NCBI GenBank assembly: GCA_030998225.1
Contig: JAPYXD010000484.1
Span: forward strand, 3,844,001-3,908,000
DNA: 64,000 nucleotides
Source: Diplolepis rosae
Lineage: Eukaryota; Arthropoda; Insecta; Hymenoptera; Diplolepididae
Reading direction: 5' to 3'
The position numbers and the translations under genes were made by a program. The number at the start of each line of letters is the position of its first letter. The first letter of the stretch is position 1. This document shows positions 57,000 to 64,000 of the stretch, piece after piece. The notes beneath the pieces are model-generated. The model worked only from the letters and a program-made list of their open reading frames with translations, ran no database searches and was not told the origin of the DNA.

Positions 57000-57739
57000 C
57001 TGTGTTTTATATAAATTTAATTCAGACATTGATGAAAGTGGAAAAATTTCAAACCCATAAATGATTAAAATACCTGAAACAAAAAGATTGCTTATTAATA
57101 GGGTACAGATCAATTTTATACGGCCTTTGCAGCAGTAGCTTATAAGCGAGATTTTTTTCGGAATATGGTAAGCGAGAATAGCCTTTAGGCTAGAATAGGC
57201 TTTAGGCGTTAGGAATGCGTTTAGCTATGTAGATAATATAGATAGGTTAGAGGGTTCGAATCCCAAAAGCGAATATGAAATTTTTAATTCAATCGTGCGA
57301 TTACAAATAATGTATCATTGTGTACATGAATATCTGAACATAAACAACGTATTATTATATAATAATATTTTTCTACTAGCGGGCCATAAAGTGAACTTTA
57401 TTGCCCCATGCCGGGCAAAAGATCCACTTTCTGACCCTATAGTAGAAAAAAAATCATGTGCAACACGGGAAAAACATTTATTTTACTCGTGTGGTTGTTA
57501 CCCTCGCTTTGCTCGGGCATCAAACTTCACACTCGCAAAATAATTTTTTTTTCCCTAGTTGCACAATGTACTATTGTGTCCATGTTTCTGCTGAAACCTC
57601 TCCCCTCTTTACAGCAACAAACCCCCACCCCTCTCTCTTTATTTTGTTCTATTACGTTTATTCAAGCGAAAATATTAACTTTGCCGCCTCAAAACCATAT
57701 TTATTTCTAAGACACAAGAAAGATTACCTGATACGGACA
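57000..57739. other. Intergenic DNA, no gene supported
   Basis: Bases 57370-57545 contain hairpin-prone words (CCCTCGCTTTGCTCGGGC) like those of the GCGAAGCG cluster. The overlapping frames at 57456-57745 look like chance. Confidence 0.4.
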
Positions 57740-57889
57740 GTCTAAGGTTGGTCACATACGGCCCTTTTCATGCCGAGCGTGACGAAACACCACCAGGGCC
57801 TGATAGGATTTCCTTATTCGGGCCGTAAATAAAATAAGGATAACCTTATCAGGGCCTGCTAGTGCCCTGATTTCAATTTCTACACGGGG
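57740..57889. mobile_element. GGGCCTGATAAGG-word element, one end
   Basis: CAGGGCCTGATAGGATTTCC, TCGGGCCGT, AACCTTATCAGGGCCTG and AGTGCCCTGATTTC lead to AATTTCTACACGGGG|TA. This inverse of CCCCGTGTAGAAATT resembles the end at 32057. The left terminus was not found. Confidence 0.5.
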
Positions 57890-57899
57890 TAATCACAGA

Positions 57900-58660
57900 A
57901 GCTCTTCAGTAACGTGATTATGGTTTTTTCTCAATAACTGCAAAAGGTGGTAGAATAGAAGAGAATATATTCAGTTTAATAAACTTCAATTGGAATATTT
58001 TTAAAAAACTTGTTTCACTTTTTCACTAAGATACGAAGAAACTTTTTCCCCGACCAATATCTACAAAAAAATATAAGCTTGAAAATGAAAAGTTAAGAAA
58101 TTATAATCTACTATCATAGCCCATTGAAGATTAAAATTAGAATTTCAAAATTTTCAGTTGTATTTGAAACTCTTCCTAGTGGAGTGAAATAATATTTAAG
58201 TAGCTGTAACGTGAAAGTTCGACGAAATAATACTGGTCAACAAGTCCTCATTTCTGATGACAATTTAGAAATATTATTCGTTTTAGGAAAGACTATAAAT
58301 TCTAGCACCTTGTCAGTTCTATCTCAAGATGAACTATTCGGTAGATCCATTTACGATAAACATTAAGAAACGAGGATGGTTGTCCTATCCAATTCGTTGG
58401 ACTTTGGATTGCCATCTCATTTATTGGGTTTTTTTCTGTTGAGAAGGGTGAAATCTTACATAAGTCACCCGGTGTTGCTAGGTAATGTCGAATCTCTATC
58501 GCCTAAAACCCCTCCGCATGGCCACCAGTCAAGATTTCAGAAACCGTGTAAGCATTAATTCAAGGCCATTCTCTATAAGCACACCACACCGCACCTTGTA
58601 TTGCCATTTTCGCACATTGTTGTCTACTTGGATCTCCGGGCATCTTCTTAAGGCCGTATG
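57900..58660. other. Intergenic DNA with a balanced-composition patch
   Basis: Bases 58370-58660 are less AT-rich, but neither strand gives a recognised protein. Confidence 0.35.
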
Positions 58661-58663
58661 GTA

Positions 58664-59623
58664 CACAGAAAAAAAAGTCTTACTTCTATTGTGGTCTCCT
58701 TTTTAGTTTTGGCTTAAATGAAGATGATGACTAAAATCACTCATGAAAATTGTCTTGAAAAAAATCTTTATATGTCTTCAACTAAAAATAAAACTCAAGT
58801 ATGGCTAGTTGTAAGTGCATTTTTCTTTAAAAAATCCCTACGTGTCTTAGAAGGTAAAGGAAAATCTTGTTAGCTTGAAAGAAGAAGTTCGCGAAGCTTG
58901 TTTCTAGCACTGAGGTCTAGATTCTAGTTCTCTTGGTTAACTTATGACGTCACTGCGTGACAGATGAGCGGGAAAACTCGGCATACCATGGACGTCATGT
59001 TGTCTATAAGCCATGCAGATCTTTGCGGATGCTTTCGATCTTTGGGACGCTCATCGATTTATTGTTTATGTTATTTATCGTATATTCTCATGTGTCGATC
59101 TATTTTTACTTGATTAAGGTTCAAAATCTCTAGTCACGACACTTACTCTCACAAGCTCTGAATAACTCTTGCAGTCACTATATAACAAAGTTCCAAGTTT
59201 TATGTTTCAGCATTGTAAGCGAGCGTGTGTGTGATTTGACGAAAGCGTATCGTCCTATATATAAGTTTTAGCTATTAGGTTTATATTTATGAAGTTGTAT
59301 ATTTAAGTGTTTTTGTGATAGACAATATGATTGGCTGCGACTGAATGGTGCGAATGTATTTTTATGCTGTTTATGTATGTACTCGTATGTATCGGATGAC
59401 TAATGGCAGGCTCGAGGTAAGAATTTTGTTGTTATTTATGAGAACCATGACAACGTTTTACTCAACTAATTTTTAGTCCATAGTAGGGCTATCTTCTACT
59501 TGTATATCCGGCTAGTTTGAAGACTTCCATTCAAGACTAGTTTTTAGCGGGACTGGTCTACTTTACATCACACCTAAAAAGAAGCCCATTTTTGGACTTC
59601 ATTTAAGACCTTTTTTTTCTGTG
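58664..59623. mobile_element. TA-flanked MITE with CACAGAAAAAAAAGTCTTA ends (960 bp)
   Basis: The left end TA|CACAGAAAAAAAAGTCTTA and the right end TAAGACCTTTTTTTTCTGTG|TA form inverted ends with flanking TA (58662-58663 and 59624-59625). The outer parts repeat AAGTCTT, GACTAAAA and TTTTTAGTCC words. The centre is unique, without a coding frame. Confidence 0.65.
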
Positions 59624-59799
59624 TAAGGTCTTACATCACCAATTGCATTCGACTACTTTCTCCACAAAATAATAATTTCAACCAATTATTCGGGGAAAAC
59701 AGTAATGCGTTCCATTTTTCTGCATTGCTGTCTTCTCCGGAAAGTTTATTTGAATTATTATTTTATTAATAAAGTGGTCGTATGTAATTGGTTACGTCA

Positions 59800-59865
59800 G
59801 ACCCTATTACACGGCCTTAAGGTTTCTCCTCCCAGACTGCCTTCCTAAACGCCGCAATCCTCATA
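59800..59865 (-). pseudogene. R1-clade ORF1 fragment, part 1 (split by mariner)
   Basis: In reverse, ATTGCGGCGTTTAGGAAGGC aligns with the ORF1 region at 14450-14515 (GCGGCTTTTCGGGAGGC). It continues on the far side of the mariner at 60793. Confidence 0.55.
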
Positions 59866-60792
59866 CACAGTGTGTCCCAAAAATAACCGAACTTTTTGGA
59901 TACAGAATAAGATACACATTATATTATCTTTGAAAGTTATTATTTATTCAAAATAGGTTCCATTAGACTCAATACAACGTTTGGAACGATCAACCAATTT
60001 ATCCATAGAATTTTTAAACTCGGTTTTTGGGATGTTCTTTAGCACCTGTGTCACAGCTGCTTCAATGGTTGGAACGTCATCGTAAAAAGCTCCTTTCATT
60101 GCAGTTTTTAGTTTTAGGAACAGAAAATAGTCACACGGTGATAGATCAGGCGAATACGGAGGGTAGTCCATGACACAAATCTGTTTTCTCATAAAAAATT
60201 CGTTGACTTTTTGGTCTTGTGAGGTGGTGCATTTAACTGATGTGGAACAAAACGTGCAAAGACCTTTCTTTTACCCAAATCTTCAGTTAATATTGTATAG
60301 ATTGTACAGTAAGATAAATTTAATTCTTCTGCCAGCATTCTCACAGTGAAATTTGCATCGATAGCGATTATTTCACCTACTTTTTCCACTAACAACACGA
60401 TTTAATGCTTCTAATCGTCCAGGTCTTGGATCATCATTTAAATCGTCACAGCCATTTTTAAATCGTGTAAACCACGTATAAACTTGAGTACGACTCATAC
60501 AATCATAACCATAAATTTTTTTCCTCAATTCGTATGTCTCAGCGAATTTTTTCTCAAGTTTAACACAAAATTTTATATTTGCTCTTTGTTCCATTTTTGT
60601 TTTGTAACATTAGCACACTTTTTCTTTTATTGAAATGGCTGTAACTTTCACATCTGTCATCTGATTTACATGAATTTAGGTGCGTTTGAAAGGGGATGAA
60701 TGTATCTTTTAAATGCTGCAAATTTTCAACAGATGCCGCTGCATGTTGTATGATTTAAATATAAAGTTCGGTTATTTTTGGGACACACTGTG
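59866..60792 (-). mobile_element. Mariner element with intact ends, deleted transposase
   Basis: CACAGTGTGTCCCAAAAATA at 59866 and its inverse at 60792 (each continuing ACCGAACTTT inward) are flanked by TA. The 927-bp element carries the transposase in pieces on the - strand: RANIKFCVKLEKKFAETYEL to RFKNGCDDLNDDPRPGR (60594-60410), ANFTVRMLAEELNLSYCTIY (60360-60290), and PPYSPDLSPCDYFLFLKLKT to SMDKLVDRSKRCIESNGTYF (60160-59944). The first two catalytic regions are deleted. Confidence 0.9.
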
Positions 60793-61030
60793 TAGTACCC
60801 GGAAGATGGTCAGTCTGGGGCTTGTCTTCTTTTGTGGCGCTGAGGTAGCAGTACGGGTTGCTCTGTGTCCTATCCGTATTCAGCAGCAATCCTTAGTACA
60901 GGGACCCTCTAGCTGTAACCTGAGGACGCATGCTACGGCCCTCTACTCGATTTCAAGCGAAACCGAAATCATGGTTCGCACAACCCCAAGTTGGTTAGTG
61001 TTACTACTATTCAGTTTATGGGTATAACCA
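60793..61030 (-). pseudogene. R1-clade ORF1 fragment, part 2
   Basis: Bases 60795-60860 resemble 14510-14575, including the segment encoding KKISPG in reverse. Bases 60876-60906 are nearly identical to 15255-15285. Together with 59800-59865 this is the insertion target of the mariner. Confidence 0.5.
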
Positions 61031-61035
61031 TCCTT

Positions 61036-61080
61036 GAAATTTTGGACGGATATGGCTGATTAACGAACTTTTTTTTTGCT
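61036..61080 (-). repeat. Small fragment of the long dispersed repeat
   Basis: The sequence TGGCTGATTAACGAACTT resembles the GGCTGGATAACGAACTT segment at about 35243. Confidence 0.35.
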
Positions 61081-61199
61081 GAGGACAAACAATGTCAACA
61101 TTTTTCATATAAGTTGTACAGGAATCTCCTAGGACGGGTTCAAGCATACCTACTGAAACCAAAAAACCTCTCTCTCATATTACTGCTCGCGGGAATGCC

Positions 61200-62490
61200 T
61201 TTTGGCTTTTAACTTCACAAGCGACTGGTTCTGGCTGTAAGTCGCGTGTGACTCTTCCATCACCCGTTCAACCGGAATCCAACCTCCCCGGCGCAACCAC
61301 GCGGCCCGTAAACCCGTGGCGCGTGACCGAGAGTGTTAGTATTACTTCTTACGCTCATCGTGATCCTTATTTCTCATCACTTGTGTGATGAAGAACTCGA
61401 TGTACCTCCAGGACTTCTCAGATTGGAGCAAGAGAGGGACCATCGTGTCGGAGATGAGTTCAGAACTCACTGCTCGGCAAACTGACCCCCTTGCCGTGCC
61501 CCACCTGACGCAGACGAAGAGTGTGTGCTCCGTATCGTCCACAGGGAAACTGCAGTAGCGAGACGTCTCCTCGTCCTTTTTATTGAATTACTTCAGGTAC
61601 GCATTAAAACAGCCATGGCTTGAAAGCGCTTGCGTCAGGTAAAAGCCTTTTCTGGATAGCATGGCTGTCAAGGGTACTTATCCAGACCACAGCTGCTTGA
61701 AGCAGCTTCGAGTGCACCAGGCTTGACACCAGCTTTCTTTTTGCTTCTCTGGGACCACCAATGTTGGGCATAAGCCGAGTTAAATCAGTTCCACATTGGA
61801 TGGATTTACTCGTTGCGGTCTGTAGGTGTTCGCTGAAGCTAAGCCTCCGATCTAACTTTACTCCCAGGTACTTGATGATACTGCTTCACGCGACTTCTTG
61901 TTTCCCAAGCACATTCTTCGGGTACTTGAAGGATCTCTTGTCTGTTACCACCAAAGCCTTGGTCTTTTCAGGGGCCATTCTCAGGCCTCTGCTATTTAAC
62001 CAACGCTTTGCTCGCCATAAATTCTCATTGATCTTCAGCTCGAGGACCCCGACGTCTTCGGGATCACACACGACAAGTGCGTCATCCGCGAAGCCGATGA
62101 TGCTCGTTCCAAGCATCCATGCAGCAGGAAATCGTCATACATGGCATTCCACATGAATGGTCCTACCCGCGAATCCTGAGGGATGCCACGTGCGAACTAT
62201 TCTTTGAGAGACCATTTGTTGCCCTTGAATATCACCCACCTGTTGCTTAGATATTCGTCTATCATCCGTAGCAGATAGTCACGCACCTTTTTACGCATCA
62301 TCGCCTCGATACAGTTCTCCCATCTCACGGTGTTAAAGGCATTGCGTATGTTGATGCTGATCAACGCACAGAATCCCTTTCACTTACCAGTTCCTTCTCT
62401 TGCTTTTGTGACGATGTCCACTACTGCATGAATGCCGTCCACTTTGAACCAGCCTTTCCTAAAGCCGAACTGGTTCTCCAACAGATTCTA
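61200..62490 (-). pseudogene. R1-clade LINE ORF2: reverse transcriptase to C-terminal zinc-finger region
   Basis: On the - strand, in several frames: NTVRWENCIEAMMRKKVRDY, GIPQDSRVGPFMWNAMYDDF (GVPQGS box with G to D), and IIGFADDALVVC (the F/YADD catalytic motif, about 62100). MAPEKTKALVV, KYLGVKLDRRLSFSEHLQTA, RLMPNIGGPREAKRKL and RYCSFPVDDTEHTLFVCVRW (C-terminal CCHC-type region, about 61500) follow. The endonuclease and N-terminal RT are missing. Bases 61200-61340 are probably the 3' UTR. The known role is target-primed reverse transcription; this copy is dead. Confidence 0.85.
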
Positions 62491-62820
62491 AATGATTCAG
62501 GTGGTTAATTCCTTTGCCTAACGCATTTCGGGGTGATTTTTTATTTACAGCCAATATATAAGCTGCAGATATTACAACGTGTAGTTGCGCTGCGTCGGCG
62601 GTAATAGCAATCAAAAAATTAGTACCAATATTTTACCTTGGGCGTGCGGCCATCCAGCCATTTGACGTCACAATCTGAAATACCCAATTAGAAATACACA
62701 AGGCAAATATGGAATTACATTGCTCCAATTGCTTCACGGTGAACTTTACTATCAGTGTGCTACTTTGAATCATTTTTTTAAACCCAAATTGGAATTGAAC
62801 ATTGAAAAATTAATAGACTA

Positions 62821-62845
62821 TTTTTTTTTTTTTTTTTTTTTTTTA
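62821..62845 (+). repeat. Poly-T tract
   Basis: An uninterrupted T run lies at the edge of the next transposase fragment. It could be a poly(A) tail of a retroinsertion on the reverse strand or a slippage product. Confidence 0.8.
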
Positions 62846-62859
62846 AAGTAAATTTAATG

Positions 62860-63260
62860 CCATTTTTGTTTTAAAAATAATTTCCGGCATGTAACCGATC
62901 TGTCCAAATTTTGAAAACTTTTGCCATTATTTCTGGCCTTATTCCGTTAATGGCTCGGTTAATATTGACCTCCAGTGCGTCCAGAGTTGTTGGTTTGTCA
63001 GCATAAACCATGGATTTAACATGCCCCCAAAGAAAATAATCTAAAGGCGTCAATTTACACGATATTTGAGGCCAATTGACAATACCATTTCTTGAAAAAA
63101 CGTTGTGACCAAATTGTTCTTGCAATAAATTGATGATTTCGGTGGCTGTGTGATACGTAGCACAGTCCTGTTAGAACCATGAGATGTCGATGTTTAACTC
63201 CTGCATTTTCGAAAACAAAAATTTATTGAGCATGTGTTGATTTCGTACACAATTCACTGT
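62860..63260 (-). pseudogene. Tc1/mariner-type transposase C-terminal fragment
   Basis: The reverse frame has QEQFGHNVFSRNGIVNWPQI, SCKLTPLDYFLWGHVKSMVY and ADKPTTLDALEVNINRAING. Upstream, broken by a stop, is DISWF*QDCATYHTATEI, the second catalytic block. TPLDYFLWG is the third block, and the lineage is close to the 23166 element's family. Termini could not be defined. Confidence 0.8.
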
Positions 63261-63499
63261 AGCGGCAGCTCTTTTTCCTTACTTCGAAAGAAATATGGAC
63301 CGGTGATGTCGTTGGCGTGTACTCCACACCAAACAGAAAATTTTAATGGGTGCAATGGATCTCAAGATATTGTCTTGGATTGGTCTCACTTCATATCCGG
63401 CAATTTCACTTGCATAAAATTTAGAAGAAATGTCACTTTGACAAACGTCATTCAAAAGTTATCTTTATTGAAAGATCTCATGCAGCTAAAATAACACAC

Positions 63500-64000
63500 T
63501 TTATTAAAAGCGTGCAATTCATTCGAGTTTTTTTAATATAATTTTCACGAAAATTTAATCTTGATTTTTCTGAAAATTAGATCTTATATTGAAGATTTAA
63601 TAAACTTTCATTGTTTTTACGAGTCTACTTTAGAAGTCTTAAGTGAAGTCATGGTTGGAAAAAGTAGAGTCAAAACGACAAAAATAGGAAACATGAGATG
63701 TTGGAGACAATACTTTTGCTTGAATTGTCTATCTCTTTTTCTATAAAGAGTAAATAATCTTCGAAGAAGTACAATCTTGTTCCATATATGTATTATGCTA
63801 CTCACAATATTCCTAACGATATCCGGCCACTTTGAAAACTTCTCACTCAAAGCCCTAATTTTTCTACACTATTATTAATTGTACTTTTGGGTTAATTAAA
63901 TCAATGAATTAAAGAAAACGAAGTTTATAATAGATTAATGGAAAATATGAAATACCATGAACTGCTCTTCGTCAGAAGATACTCTCTTTTTAATTCTCAA
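63500..64000. other. AT-rich DNA, nothing recognised
   Basis: No domain, repeat or splice structure could be supported to the end of the window. Confidence 0.5.

Overview
The window looks like an insect nuclear genome. It is strongly AT-rich and holds one spliced host gene followed by more than 55 kb of repeats. The transposon set (five or more mariner copies, an R1-clade LINE, a Ty3/Gypsy element, hAT and TTAA-flanked elements, and a tRNA-derived SINE) is typical of insects. A hymenopteran is my guess, but nothing here proves the order.

1-7,350: the 3' end of a cadherin-like transmembrane receptor on the + strand. Three exons join in frame at GT/AG sites: a juxtamembrane ectodomain piece, the transmembrane exon, and one uninterrupted 5.85-kb exon that encodes a highly charged cytoplasmic tail of about 1,950 residues. 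The 5' part of the gene lies outside the window.

7,350-36,300: intergenic DNA made largely of transposon debris. It holds copies of a long dispersed repeat, an R1-like gag pseudogene next to a possible host exon, TA-flanked and TTAA-flanked MITEs, and many fold-back elements whose interiors repeat one short word in both orientations. The clearest nest is at 22,522-25,366: a fold-back element rich in GGATCC/GGTTCC is split by a mariner-superfamily element, which is itself split by a third element.

36,337-42,349: a 5'-truncated, frameshifted Ty3/Gypsy retrotransposon (gag tail, protease, RT, RNase H, integrase, then a complete 3' LTR). The LTR contains ten copies of a CACTG...CAGTG motif.

42,350-64,000: a possible THAP zinc-finger exon (- strand), two copies of a tRNA-derived SINE (one inserted in a mariner transposase gene), a hAT MITE with a clean 8-bp target duplication, a near-perfect 0.4-kb hairpin, a degenerate hAT element carrying two younger insertions, and several mariner and R1 fragments.

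The most unusual observation is a set of fold-back elements that share the terminus CCCTATTGAAAA but have unrelated iterated interiors: GGATCC at 22.5-25.4 kb, ACGTC at 32.6-33.6 kb, and GTTTCC at 52.2 kb. Other fold-backs in the window have the same architecture with different ends. All family calls come from reading the sequence; no database search was run.
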